Origin: Leeia speluncae
GTDB taxonomy: Bacteria > Pseudomonadota > Gammaproteobacteria > Burkholderiales > Leeiaceae
DNA: 64,000 bases
Reading direction: 5' to 3'
Assembly (NCBI RefSeq): GCF_020564625.1
Contig: NZ_JAJBZT010000003.1
Location: 186,001 to 250,000 of the forward strand
The notes below the pieces were generated by a model. It had not been told where the DNA came from, did no database searches, and saw only the letters and a program-made list of their open reading frames with translations. This document shows, piece after piece, positions 1 through 8,364 of the stretch. Every line of letters begins with the position of its first letter. The stretch's first letter is position 1. The translations under genes were made by a program, and so were the position numbers.

Positions 1-400
1 TAGCACTTTGACGAATCGCCTCCCATGTACCCGCCGTGATTGGCACGCCGGCGTCCATCGCAAAGTAGCCCAATTTGCCATCAATATCTGCCGGGATACG
101 ATCGGTACGTAAACCGCGTACCGGCCAAACAAGAGGCAATGCATCATGCGAACGACCGAGTGCACTCCACTCTTTCCAAGCATTTTCTAAGAATTCGACA
201 TAAGCAGCGGAATGCACGCGTAGTAGCGGAGATTGACCAAACTCATCAGGACCACGCACTTCACCAAGCCCAACCGCCTTGACCCGGTCGAGTACCATGT
301 CTGCACGACTTGGTTTCTCGAAACAAGGCTGCATTTTGCCATCCATTAATTCGGCTTGGCCGTAATGCAAACGATGTGTATCACTGTAAATGGTTAGCAC
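1..400 (-). CDS. aphA: Acetylpolyamine amidohydrolase, N-terminal part (cut by window edge)
   Basis: Partial gene; 133 codons are visible and the C-terminal part lies beyond base 1. It is translated from a GTG at 400 behind CAGGAG spaced 6 bases away, which decides the start. The visible protein begins LTIYSDTHRLHYGQAELMDG and includes RADMVLD and DGKLGYFAMDAGVPITAGTW, the N-terminal hallmarks of class II histone-deacetylase-like acetylpolyamine amidohydrolases. Family members remove acetyl groups from acetylputrescine or acetylcadaverine with a catalytic Zn, whose ligands would lie in the missing part. It follows the polyamine transporter on the same strand, but a strong terminator separates them, so it probably has its own promoter or depends on readthrough. 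The family is fairly certain; the exact substrate is inferred. Confidence 0.87.
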   Translation of the reverse strand, partial: MLTIYSDTHRLHYGQAELMDGKMQPCFEKPSRADMVLDRVKAVGLGEVRGPDEFGQSPLLRVHSAAYVEFLENAWKEWSALGRSHDALPLVWPVRGLRTDRIPADIDGKLGYFAMDAGVPITAGTWEAIRQSA

Positions 401-454
401 GAGTATCTCCTGTTATTTGGCATGCTATCCCGGGGGATCCGGAAATTTTGGGTA

Positions 455-493
455 AAAAAGACCCTATGCCACTTCTCAAGGAAGTTCATAGGG
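455..493 (-). terminator. Rho-independent terminator of the polyamine transport operon
   Basis: Arms CCCTATG (462-468) and CATAGGG (487-493) enclose a second stem ACTTC/GAAGT around a 5-base loop. Read on the minus strand, the hairpin is followed by TCTTTTTT. It sits between the binding-protein gene and aphA. Confidence 0.85.
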
Positions 494-548
494 AATGTAT
501 TCGTCAAATGGGAGGCGGTTATATTCGCCCCCCCCAATCTTCCGTGGC

Positions 549-1583
549 TTACTTTTTCAGTTTCGTCCACACTTTGTCACGAAGTGCCAACGCTTTTGGT
601 GAGCACACTTTATTTGGAACAAATCGGCTCTTATAAGCAGCAGGGGTATTCACCGCTGGGTCAGAGCGTAGCGATTCATCCATAAATTTATCAGCGCCTT
701 TAATGGCGTTGTTGTAGCCAGTAAAGTTTGATGCAAGTGCAATGTTTTCTGGTGCCATCATCCAGTTCAGGAATTTCAAGGCGTTGTCTTTGTTCTTCGC
801 ACCTTTTGGAATGGCGAAGTTATCGTTCCAGAACGGCATACCTTCTTGCGGATACACGAAGACCGCTGACTTTAGCTTTTCTTTGGTTCGGTGAGCGGCA
901 CCATTCCATTGGTGATGCATAATCACCTCTTTGGCTTGCATGCGCTCAATCGTGCCGTCTGAGTTATACATCGCCAACATTGGTTTTTGTTTCATTAGAA
1001 CGTCTAAGACCTTCTGTGCTTGTTTTGGATCTTCGGTACATTGATCAATCTTCAGGTACAGAGAGGCCGCCACAAACATGTCATTCATGTCATTTAATGC
1101 CACCACTTGGCCTTTTAGCGCTGCTGGTGGCTCGAAGAATGATTTCCAGCTTTCAGGCAATTTGCCACCTGGCACGCGCGCAGAATCATAAGTAAAGCCA
1201 GTTACCCCCCACATATATGGCGCACTGTAAGAACGGGTTGGGTCAAAAAATGGTTTGTTCAGTGGCGCTGTCACATTTTTGAAGTTAGGTAACTTATTGA
1301 CTTCCACCTTATCCAGCAGCCCTTCAGCAATCATGATTTTCACCATGTAGTCTGAAGGAACGATCACATCGTAACCGGTTGCACCCGCTTTGAGCTTGGC
1401 TAACAGCGACTCGTTGCTGTCATAAACATCCAGATTCACTTTGACACCGGTGTCTTTCTCAAACTTTTTCAGTAGGTCTAGCGGGATATAATCTGACCAG
1501 TTATAGAGGTTTAGCTCTCCACCGGCATGCACCATACCCGACACCATTGAGCCAACCAGCAAGGCAATCACACGACGTTTCAT
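549..1583 (-). CDS. potF: Polyamine ABC transporter periplasmic binding protein (PotF/PotD type)
   Basis: A 344-residue periplasmic solute-binding protein of the spermidine/putrescine family. A Sec signal peptide ends near residue 20 (SGMVHA/GGEL). The mature part opens with LYNWSDYIP and continues with GYDVIVPSDYMVKIM, typical of PotD/PotF proteins that grip polyamines through acidic and aromatic residues. The ATG is preceded by GAGGAG. It is the last gene of the operon potG-potH-potI-potF and would deliver its ligand to the two permeases. Whether the ligand is putrescine, spermidine or an acetylated polyamine cannot be told from sequence; the adjacent acetylpolyamine amidohydrolase makes acetylated forms worth considering. 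Confidence 0.93.
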   Translation of the reverse strand: MKRRVIALLVGSMVSGMVHAGGELNLYNWSDYIPLDLLKKFEKDTGVKVNLDVYDSNESLLAKLKAGATGYDVIVPSDYMVKIMIAEGLLDKVEVNKLPNFKNVTAPLNKPFFDPTRSYSAPYMWGVTGFTYDSARVPGGKLPESWKSFFEPPAALKGQVVALNDMNDMFVAASLYLKIDQCTEDPKQAQKVLDVLMKQKPMLAMYNSDGTIERMQAKEVIMHHQWNGAAHRTKEKLKSAVFVYPQEGMPFWNDNFAIPKGAKNKDNALKFLNWMMAPENIALASNFTGYNNAIKGADKFMDESLRSDPAVNTPAAYKSRFVPNKVCSPKALALRDKVWTKLKK

Positions 1584-1634
1584 TTCTCTCTCCTCAAGTA
1601 AATCACTCGATAAAAACGATAATCAACAGACTTT

Positions 1635-2426
1635 CTACTGGCGAGCTTTACCCACCAACCAAGACAACAGAACAAAAGCGATTGAAACTAGCAGCATCAT
1701 GGCGGAAATCGCATTTACTTCTGGCGTGATGCCCATGCGAATCATGCCGAAGATATACACGGGTAGTGTTGTAGCGCCCGCACCTGCAACAAAAAAGGTA
1801 ATCACAAAATCATCTAGCGAAATAATGAATGCCAACATGGCACCCGACACAATGCCTGGCATTAATAGCGGAAAAGTAATTCGCCAAAAGGTAATCCAAG
1901 GGGTGGCATACAAATCAGCAGCCGCCTCTTTATAACGCGGGTCCATCCCTTCTAACCTTGCACGAATCGGCATATAGGCAAACGGGATGCAAAATACCGT
2001 ATGTGCCACCAAGACGGACAACATGCCCAGTTCTAAACCAATGGCGAGGAAGAACAGCAAAGTCGCCACGGCGGTCACAATCTCTGGCGCTAATAACGGT
2101 AACCCCAACATGGCATTTACGAATGACTGGCCACGGAATTTACCTGCAGACATCGCCAAAGCAGCCATGGTGGCAAAGGTGGTAGAAACAATCGTTGCCC
2201 CGGTAGCCACGATAAACGAGTTTTTCGCGGCTCTTAAAATGTTGGGGTTATCCCAAACGCGGGCATACCAATCTAATGAAAATCCACTCCAAATGGTCGC
2301 CACTTTGTTTGCGTTAAAAGAGAGAACAATTAAGATTAAGATTGGTAGGTACAAGTACACCAAGGCAAACCATGCGGTTGGGCCAACCCCTTTGAAACGC
2401 CACAAACGATTGCTTTGACTGATCAT
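1635..2426 (-). CDS. potI: Polyamine ABC transporter permease (PotI/PotC type)
   Basis: A 263-residue inner-membrane permease with about six hydrophobic segments. The EAA loop (EAAADLYATPWITFWRITFP) is where the ATPase docks, and LPLLAPEIVTAVA is characteristic of PotC/PotI. The start codon overlaps the stop of the preceding permease by 4 bases (ATGA), so the two are translationally coupled and probably form a 1:1 heterodimer. The C-terminal SLDDFVITFFVAG matches the family. Length is normal. Confidence 0.93.
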   Translation of the reverse strand: MISQSNRLWRFKGVGPTAWFALVYLYLPILILIVLSFNANKVATIWSGFSLDWYARVWDNPNILRAAKNSFIVATGATIVSTTFATMAALAMSAGKFRGQSFVNAMLGLPLLAPEIVTAVATLLFFLAIGLELGMLSVLVAHTVFCIPFAYMPIRARLEGMDPRYKEAAADLYATPWITFWRITFPLLMPGIVSGAMLAFIISLDDFVITFFVAGAGATTLPVYIFGMIRMGITPEVNAISAMMLLVSIAFVLLSWLVGKARQ

Positions 2427-3310
2427 TTGCCTGCTCCCGGTGCACGTTTGAATCGAAGGTTGTAGGCCATCATCGCTAACATCACCATGGCTAGAAGCGC
2501 AAATGAGAGCGCGGCGCCAAACGGCCAGTTTCTCGCCCCGCCAAATTGGTTTTGAATCAAGTTACCAATCATCAAGCTTTTGCCACCGCCGAGTAGTTCG
2601 GGGATAAAGTACGATCCCAGCGCGGGGATCAGCACCAGCATACACCCAGCAACAATGCCCGGCATCGCTAAGGGCAAGATGACTCGGCGAAATGCCATCC
2701 AACGATTGGCCCCCAGATCAAAAGCGGCCTCAACCAATTTCCAATCCATTTTTTCTAGGCTGGTATAGATAGGCAAAATCATGAAGGGTAAAAAGGAATA
2801 CACCAGACCAATTGCGACGGCGGTTGGGGTGTAAAGCAGGTTTAATTGTTCGTGCGTTAACCCCACCGCGCTAAGAAACTGCTCTGCCAAGCCTCCATTA
2901 CGCAGCAACAACATCCAAGCAAAAGTGCGGACAAGTAAGTTGGTCCAAAATGGAATGGAAATGAGCAAAATCCAGCGGTTACGGGCTTTCTCATCTTTTA
3001 ACGCGATATATAACGCGGTTGGAAACCCAATCAGTAAGGTGGCAATTGTTGCGCCACCAGCAAGAAGGAAAGAGCGAACAAAAATCCCGATATAATCGGT
3101 ATTAAGCACCAACTGATCGTCTAAATCTCTTTCATATAAAAACTGGGTATAGCTTTCTAGTGAGTAATGCCCCCACTTCACCCCACCATAGGTATCAGGC
3201 TCTAAAAGCGACATCCATGCCATTAACCCCATTGGTAACACCATGAAAACAAACAAGGTAATCACGGTGGGTGCGAGTAAACCTGTTCGCCGCAATGCAG
3301 GACTTAGCAT
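2423..3310 (-). CDS. potH: Polyamine ABC transporter permease (PotH/PotB type)
   Basis: A 295-residue membrane permease and partner of the following PotI-like subunit. Its EAA loop reads EAAFDLGANRWMAFRRVILP. The stretch LLVRTFAWMLLLRNGG and the long periplasmic loop carrying YLYERDLDD fit PotB/PotH. The ATG follows GGAGG at 7 bases and lies only two bases after the ATPase stop codon. Second gene of the operon. Confidence 0.93.
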   Translation of the reverse strand: MLSPALRRTGLLAPTVITLFVFMVLPMGLMAWMSLLEPDTYGGVKWGHYSLESYTQFLYERDLDDQLVLNTDYIGIFVRSFLLAGGATIATLLIGFPTALYIALKDEKARNRWILLISIPFWTNLLVRTFAWMLLLRNGGLAEQFLSAVGLTHEQLNLLYTPTAVAIGLVYSFLPFMILPIYTSLEKMDWKLVEAAFDLGANRWMAFRRVILPLAMPGIVAGCMLVLIPALGSYFIPELLGGGKSLMIGNLIQNQFGGARNWPFGAALSFALLAMVMLAMMAYNLRFKRAPGAGK

Positions 3311-3312
3311 GA

Positions 3313-4380
3313 TTAGTCCTCCAATACACGAATTGACTCAGTAAGAATGCCGACCCTGACGTTTGTCCCAACTGGGTAAGCGGCATTGGCGCCATAGTCA
3401 TTTTGAAGACGAACTTGCATCATTGGCTGACCCGGCAGTGTGACGTGGTAAACCGTATCGGTCCCCATATAAACGACGTTGTCGATCACCCCAGGCAATC
3501 CACTTTCATCAAAGCAAAGGCGCTCTGGACGAATCGCCAGCGTAACGGGTTTACCCATCGTCAAACCACTGGTATTAAACGCTAAGGTACCCAGGCCATT
3601 TCCTAGATCTAAACCATCCGCCACAACGACCGCATTCAGAAAGTTTGTTTCACCAATAAAATCCGCGACAAAGCGATTCACCGGTGCATCATAAATTTCT
3701 GATGGTGTACCAATCTGCTGAACCACACCACCAGACAGCACAGCAATCCGGTCTGACATGGTGAGCGCTTCTTCTTGGTCGTGCGTCACAAAAATAAAGG
3801 TGATCCCTGTTTCACGTTGCAGACGTTTCAGTTCTACCTGCATTTCTTTACGCAACTTCAAATCAAGTGCGGAAAGCGACTCATCTAGTAACAGCACTTT
3901 GGGATGATTAGCCAGTGCTCTGGCTAATGCTACGCGCTGTTGTTGGCCGCCCGATAATTGGTTGGGCTTTCGATTACCCATCCCCTTTAATTTCACCAGC
4001 ACCAGCATTTCTTCCACAATGCGATCAATTTCGCTGGCTGGCTTTTTTTGCATCTCTAAACCAAAGGCGATATTTTTGGCCACGGTTAAATGAGGAAATA
4101 AAGCATAGCTTTGAAAAACGGTATTAATTGGTCGCTCAAATGGCATCGAGCCTTCTAGCCGTTTGCCAAATAAACTAAGGTGGCCACTCGTCGGTTGCTC
4201 AAAGCCCGCAATTAACCTTAGCAAAGTGGTTTTACCACAGCCAGAAGGGCCTAAAAGCGTAAAAAACTCATTATCTTGTATATCTAACGATACAGAATCT
4301 AGCGCTTTGACCTGATCATCTCCTTGGCCAAAACACATCGATAATGCTTGAATTTGGATAGCGACTTGCCGCTGCTGCAT
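3313..4380 (-). CDS. potG: Polyamine ABC transporter ATP-binding protein (PotG/PotA type)
   Basis: A 355-residue cytoplasmic ATPase energising polyamine import. Walker [10 protein letters not shown] is at residues 44-52, followed by the signature [15 protein letters not shown], Walker [12 protein letters not shown] and the H-loop [10 protein letters not shown]-terminal TOBE domain ([10 protein letters not shown] onward) binds the regulatory part of the family. The ATG is preceded by GAGGAGAG. First gene of the four-gene transporter operon, 189 bases downstream of the AraC-type gene on the same strand. Confidence 0.94.
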   Translation of the reverse strand: MQQRQVAIQIQALSMCFGQGDDQVKALDSVSLDIQDNEFFTLLGPSGCGKTTLLRLIAGFEQPTSGHLSLFGKRLEGSMPFERPINTVFQSYALFPHLTVAKNIAFGLEMQKKPASEIDRIVEEMLVLVKLKGMGNRKPNQLSGGQQQRVALARALANHPKVLLLDESLSALDLKLRKEMQVELKRLQRETGITFIFVTHDQEEALTMSDRIAVLSGGVVQQIGTPSEIYDAPVNRFVADFIGETNFLNAVVVADGLDLGNGLGTLAFNTSGLTMGKPVTLAIRPERLCFDESGLPGVIDNVVYMGTDTVYHVTLPGQPMMQVRLQNDYGANAAYPVGTNVRVGILTESIRVLED

Positions 4381-4509
4381 CTTGCTCTCTCCTCGCGTGA
4401 TGGGGTGACGGCGAAACAGATGTCATTTTTGCAGCAGTTAGGGCTTGGTGTGTCAGTGTGGAAGCGGCCAGCAAGGGGATAATTACGGCCAATGTATCGT
4501 AAAAACTTC

Positions 4510-4525
4510 TTAAGTAGTACTACTT
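4510..4525. promoter_or_regulatory. 16-base perfect palindrome upstream of the polyamine transport operon
   Basis: TAAGTAGTACTACTTA is an exact inverted repeat with no spacer, 130 bases upstream of the potG start in the 189-base gap below the AraC-type gene. A dimeric regulator could bind here. The identity of the regulator is not shown by the sequence. Confidence 0.4.
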
Positions 4526-4569
4526 AGTTAGCAAATTAAAAATTTGAGCGCGCGTGATGCAGAAAAAAG

Positions 4570-5592
4570 CTACCTAGAATCTCGCCATTCACTTGGAACT
4601 TTGCCCGACCAGCGATGAAAGGCATGACGAAAACTTGCCGTTTCGCTGTAGCCCAATTTTTCAGCTACTTCAGCGATACTCAAACGGGTATGGCTAAGAT
4701 AATCTTGCGCTAATTCAAACCGAACTTTATCAATTAAGGTTTGGAAAGAGGTGTTGGCGGCAGCAAAGCGGCGGCGCAGCGTTCGCTCTGACATACAAAG
4801 CCCATCAGCCAATTTGGTTAATGTGTTGTATCGCTTAGGTTCCGCATGTAAGAGGCGTAATGCTTTAGCGACCACACCATGACCACTGGCTGTCTGCCAC
4901 TCGCTAGCGAGTTGAGCACATTGCCGCCTTGCCATTAAATAGCTAACTGGCTCGGCCAGCGGCAAGGCTTGTGCTAACCATTCTTTTGGGAACACGAGTG
5001 CGTTAGTAGAGGTATCAAATGTCCCCTCCACGCCGAAAGCACTGATGTATTGCGATTGATGTTTAGGTGCCGCGTTAGCTACCTTCACCGCCACAGGCAC
5101 AACCGGTGCCGACATCACATCACGAATAATGGCCCATAGCGAAGATAGACACATCTCACTATTCATCAAATACAAATCAGGCCGATAGTTGTAGCCTTTG
5201 GCGCACAAGTAGGCAAACTGATCATCCGTTTCTAGTGAAATATCAAAATAACTACCTAACAACAGCGGAAAATCTAACGCACACTGAATCGAATCGCCCA
5301 AAGTTGGACTGACGAGCATGGAATACCCCAGCATGCCATAGCTAGAAATATGCATAGCAGTGCCAATTTCCAAGCCAATCGAGGCATCTCCACTTTGCTC
5401 ATACGCATTATGAAAGACGATCAGCTCTTGGGCGTGGCTAATCATCATGGCTGGCTGGCGCAAGTCATCCACCGCAATCCCGCTACCGCTTAGCAATGCG
5501 TCTACCTGTAGTCCTCGTTTTTGCATGAGCGAGACAGTCAGCGCAACGGTATGTAAATTAGCAGGCATTTGTGCGGCTTGGGTAAGCGGCAT
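4570..5592 (-). CDS. AraC-family transcriptional regulator with N-terminal arabinose-binding-like domain
   Basis: A 340-residue DNA-binding regulator. The N-terminal two thirds match the arabinose-binding-type domain of OruR/ArgR-like AraC proteins (GDASIGLEIGTAMHISSYGM). The C-terminal 100 residues carry the double helix-turn-helix with MSERTLRRRF and IAEVAEKLGYSETASFRHAF. The start at MPLTQAAQ is preferred; an upstream in-frame ATG at 5673 would add 27 residues that look unlike the family, but no strong ribosome-binding site decides it. It is co-directional with and directly upstream of the transporter, so control of polyamine uptake and deacetylation is inferred. Confidence 0.85.
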   Translation of the reverse strand: MPLTQAAQMPANLHTVALTVSLMQKRGLQVDALLSGSGIAVDDLRQPAMMISHAQELIVFHNAYEQSGDASIGLEIGTAMHISSYGMLGYSMLVSPTLGDSIQCALDFPLLLGSYFDISLETDDQFAYLCAKGYNYRPDLYLMNSEMCLSSLWAIIRDVMSAPVVPVAVKVANAAPKHQSQYISAFGVEGTFDTSTNALVFPKEWLAQALPLAEPVSYLMARRQCAQLASEWQTASGHGVVAKALRLLHAEPKRYNTLTKLADGLCMSERTLRRRFAAANTSFQTLIDKVRFELAQDYLSHTRLSIAEVAEKLGYSETASFRHAFHRWSGKVPSEWRDSR

Positions 5593-5776
5593 GGGCGTCT
5601 CTGTAATGATTAAATAACAAGCATCTTCCCAATGCTTCCTCACGGTGGACGAAGCAACGATATGACACAGCATAACGAAAATTCTAGGTTACTCACAACT
5701 GCCAACTACCCCCAAATCCGGAACCGGCGTAAAATAAGCACTTCATTTGATTCAATGACCGATTGGATATTCCACC

Positions 5777-6388
5777 GTGAGCCACACGCTGCAAAAATTG
5801 GTGTTAGCCAGTAATAACAAAGGAAAACTTGCCGAGTTTTCTGCCCTACTCGCACCAATGGAGATTGAGGTAATTCCGCAAGGCGCACTGAATGTGCCAG
5901 AAGCCGAAGAGCCGCACATTACCTTTTTAGAAAATGCACTCGCAAAGGCGCGTCACGCTAGTAAGCTAACCGGTTTACCTGCGCTAGCAGATGATTCGGG
6001 TATTTGTGTGCCAGCCTTGGGTAATGCTCCCGGCGTTTTTTCTGCACGCTATGCGGGAGAACCAAAATCTGACGAGCGCAACAATCAAAAATTAATTGCA
6101 GATTTAGCCTCACACAAAGACCGCACTGCTTTCTATTACTGCGTATTGGCACTGGTATTACATGCGGATGATCCTCGCCCAGTGATTGTCGATGGCAGTT
6201 GGTATGGTGTAGTGCAAGATATCGCAAGTGGCGATGGTGGTTTTGGCTATGACCCGCATTTTTATCTGCCCGCATTTAATTGCACAGCAGCAGCGTTACC
6301 AAAAGAGCAAAAAAATAGCATTTCCCACCGCGGCCAAGCGATTCAGGCATTGCTGACCAAGCTAAAAGAAAGCGGACTGACAAAATGA
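5777..6388 (+). CDS. rdgB: XTP/dITP diphosphatase (non-canonical purine NTP pyrophosphatase)
   Basis: A 203-residue house-cleaning enzyme that hydrolyses XTP, ITP and dITP to monophosphates plus pyrophosphate, keeping deaminated purines out of nucleic acids. Family motifs: LASNNKGKLAEF near the N terminus, FLENALAKAR, ALADDSGICVPAL, GDGGFGYDPHF and ISHRGQA. It starts at a GTG, since no ATG lies ahead of the conserved first strand. It overlaps the next small gene by 4 bases and leads the rdgB-orf-hemW unit. In relatives it commonly follows rph; here rph is about 48 kb away in the window. Confidence 0.95.
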   Translation: MSHTLQKLVLASNNKGKLAEFSALLAPMEIEVIPQGALNVPEAEEPHITFLENALAKARHASKLTGLPALADDSGICVPALGNAPGVFSARYAGEPKSDERNNQKLIADLASHKDRTAFYYCVLALVLHADDPRPVIVDGSWYGVVQDIASGDGGFGYDPHFYLPAFNCTAAALPKEQKNSISHRGQAIQALLTKLKESGLTK

Positions 6389-6606
6389 GTTTCACCCCTC
6401 CTACTTGGTGTCGTTCAGATGGTAGCCCCGTCTCTTGCGTCGAAAAAATTAAAGTATTAAATGAAAATATCGAAGAACTTCGTCAGATGGCGCAAGATGC
6501 GTTAGAAGACGCAGTGCTACTAGAATGTACGGAAGCCCAAATTAGGCAGGCACTGCACGATATGATCGATAGTCTAGTGAATCCGTACAAGGAAGCCGGC
6601 AAGTGA
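6385..6606 (+). CDS. Small conserved-position protein of unknown function between rdgB and hemW
   Basis: A 73-residue protein I do not recognise. It overlaps rdgB by ATGA at its start and hemW by GTGA at its end, so all three are translationally coupled, strong evidence that it is real. It begins MSFTPPTWCRSDGSPVSC, with two Cys, then an acidic amphipathic helix rich in Glu and Leu (ENIEELRQMAQDALEDAVLL) likely to form a coiled coil or helical hairpin. No signal peptide or membrane segment. A helper role for neighbours is only inference. Confidence 0.72.
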   Translation: MSFTPPTWCRSDGSPVSCVEKIKVLNENIEELRQMAQDALEDAVLLECTEAQIRQALHDMIDSLVNPYKEAGK

Positions 6607-7790
6607 GCCAACCCATAGCCATGCCGGTAGGGAAAAGTAACTGGCAAATGACATCGCTGCCGCCCTTGTCACTTTACGTACATATCCCTTGGTGCTTAAA
6701 AAAGTGTCCTTATTGCGATTTTAACTCGCATGAAAAACGGGGTGACTTAGCCGAAGACGCCTATATTGATTCACTCATACTGGATTTAGAATCCGCCCTA
6801 CCGCTTATTTGGGGCCGCCGTGTTATTACGATTTTCTTTGGTGGTGGCACGCCAAGCCTCTTATCGGCCAAAGGGTTAGATAGAATCTTAGAGGCGTTCC
6901 GGGCACGCTTGCGCATTCATACCGATGCGGAAATTACTCTAGAAGCCAATCCAGGCACGTTTGAAATCCAAAAATTCAAAGATTATCGGGCGGCGGGCAT
7001 TACACGCTTATCCATTGGCATTCAAAGTTTTAACCAACGTCATCTCAAGGCTTTAGGCCGCGTGCACGATAGCGAAGAAGCCAAACGGGCGGTCAACATT
7101 GCCGCAGAAACGTTTGACACTTTTAACCTAGATCTCATGTATGGTCTTCCAAACCAAACCCTAGCGGAAGCCATGGAAGATATCGAGACGGCACTATCGT
7201 TCTCGCCCAAACATCTGTCGTGCTATCACCTAACGTTAGAACCGAACACGCTATTCTATCGCTATCCGCCAGAGTTACCGGATGATGATCTGACGGCGGA
7301 TATGCAAGAATCGATCGAAAACCGACTAGCGGCAGCCGGCTTTGAACACTACGAGACATCCGCCTTCGCGCAAAAAGGACATCGTTGTCAGCATAATCTG
7401 AATTACTGGAGCTTTGGCGACTACCTAGGGATTGGCGCTGGCGCACATGGCAAGCTATCTTTCCACGACAAGATTTTGCGCCAAATACGCCATAAGCAAC
7501 CAACGGCCTATATGGAAAACGTAGCAAACAGTAGCCAAATTTTAGAAGAACACGCGGTAGAGTTAACGGATTTACCGTTTGAATTTATGATGAATACCTT
7601 GCGGTTAACCGAAGGCTTCCCGGTTGAGCTCTTCGCTCAGCATACCGGATTACCTATTAACCGCGTCGGGAAAGCATTGCAAAACGCCGAATCAGAGGGG
7701 CTAATTACTCGAAATCATGAGATGATTACGCCAACTTTAAAAGGACAGCGTTTCCTTAACCAATTACTTCACCACTTTTTACCAGCCTAA
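6603..7790 (+). CDS. hemW: Heme chaperone HemW (radical SAM, coproporphyrinogen-oxidase-like)
   Basis: A 395-residue radical SAM protein. The 4Fe-4S motif CLKKCPYC has its three cysteines at 31, 35 and 38, and GGGTPSLL follows as the SAM-binding glycine motif. Its single CxxxCxxC and C-terminal HemN-like domain (FEFMMNTLRLTEGF) place it with HemW, the heme-carrying chaperone, rather than with oxygen-independent coproporphyrinogen oxidase HemN, which is longer. The GTG start overlaps the previous stop; ATGs at 6621 and 6648 are alternatives that still keep all motifs. Third gene of the rdgB unit. Confidence 0.92.
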   Translation: MSQPIAMPVGKSNWQMTSLPPLSLYVHIPWCLKKCPYCDFNSHEKRGDLAEDAYIDSLILDLESALPLIWGRRVITIFFGGGTPSLLSAKGLDRILEAFRARLRIHTDAEITLEANPGTFEIQKFKDYRAAGITRLSIGIQSFNQRHLKALGRVHDSEEAKRAVNIAAETFDTFNLDLMYGLPNQTLAEAMEDIETALSFSPKHLSCYHLTLEPNTLFYRYPPELPDDDLTADMQESIENRLAAAGFEHYETSAFAQKGHRCQHNLNYWSFGDYLGIGAGAHGKLSFHDKILRQIRHKQPTAYMENVANSSQILEEHAVELTDLPFEFMMNTLRLTEGFPVELFAQHTGLPINRVGKALQNAESEGLITRNHEMITPTLKGQRFLNQLLHHFLPA

Positions 7791-7848
7791 CGCACCCCAT
7801 ATGGCAAAGACTGGCAAAGAGTGATTTATCACCACCGGAGCTTAAAAA

Positions 7849-8229
7849 ATGGCAAAAACCATCATCCATACAGACAATGCACCTAAAGCAATTGGCGCTT
7901 ACTCACAAGCGGTAAAAGTAGGTGACACCGTGTACTTGTCTGGTCAGATTCCATTGGATCCTGCGACCATGGAAATCGTGGAAGGCATCGATGCACAAAT
8001 CCATCAAATGTTTAAAAACCTAGCTGCAGTTGCTGAAGCAGCTGGCGGTTCTTTGGCCGACTTAGTTAAATTGAACATCTTCATGGTGGATTTGGCTAAC
8101 TTCGCTAAAGTAAACGAAATCATGGCTGAGTATGTACCACAACCATTCCCAGCACGTGCAGCGGTTCAAGTATCTGCGCTACCACGCGGCTCGTTGATCG
8201 AAGCTGACGGCGTATTGTTCTTGGGTTAA
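7849..8229 (+). CDS. ridA: 2-iminobutanoate/2-iminopropanoate deaminase (RidA)
   Basis: A 126-residue RidA/YjgF protein that speeds hydrolysis of reactive enamine/imine products of PLP enzymes. It has the family opening ([16 protein letters not shown]), LSGQIPLDP, the catalytic-pocket Arg103 in [10 protein letters not shown] and Glu118 near the end. Cytoplasmic homotrimer by analogy. It stands alone, followed by its own strong terminator. In some relatives ridA follows spoT, but here spoT is about 38 kb away. Confidence 0.95.
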   Translation: MAKTIIHTDNAPKAIGAYSQAVKVGDTVYLSGQIPLDPATMEIVEGIDAQIHQMFKNLAAVAEAAGGSLADLVKLNIFMVDLANFAKVNEIMAEYVPQPFPARAAVQVSALPRGSLIEADGVLFLG

Positions 8230-8251
8230 TCTCGAGCAATATAGCAATACC

Positions 8252-8288
8252 AAAAACCGCCTAAGTATCTTGCTTAGGCGGTTTTTTA
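8252..8288 (+). terminator. Terminator after ridA
   Basis: ACCGCCTAAG (8256-8265) pairs perfectly with CTTAGGCGGT (8273-8282) over a 7-base loop, flanked by A and T runs and followed by TTTTT. Confidence 0.92.
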
Positions 8289-8364
8289 TTTCCCGATGCA
8301 AACACATCAACCATCTAATGCTAGGCATAGCAAACCGGCTACTACTATGGAATAATCCTGACTT

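Noticed and set aside
549-1583. Several plus-strand reading frames opposite the transporter genes
   Set aside because: They lie on the antisense of clear genes, lack ribosome-binding sites and show no recognisable protein features.
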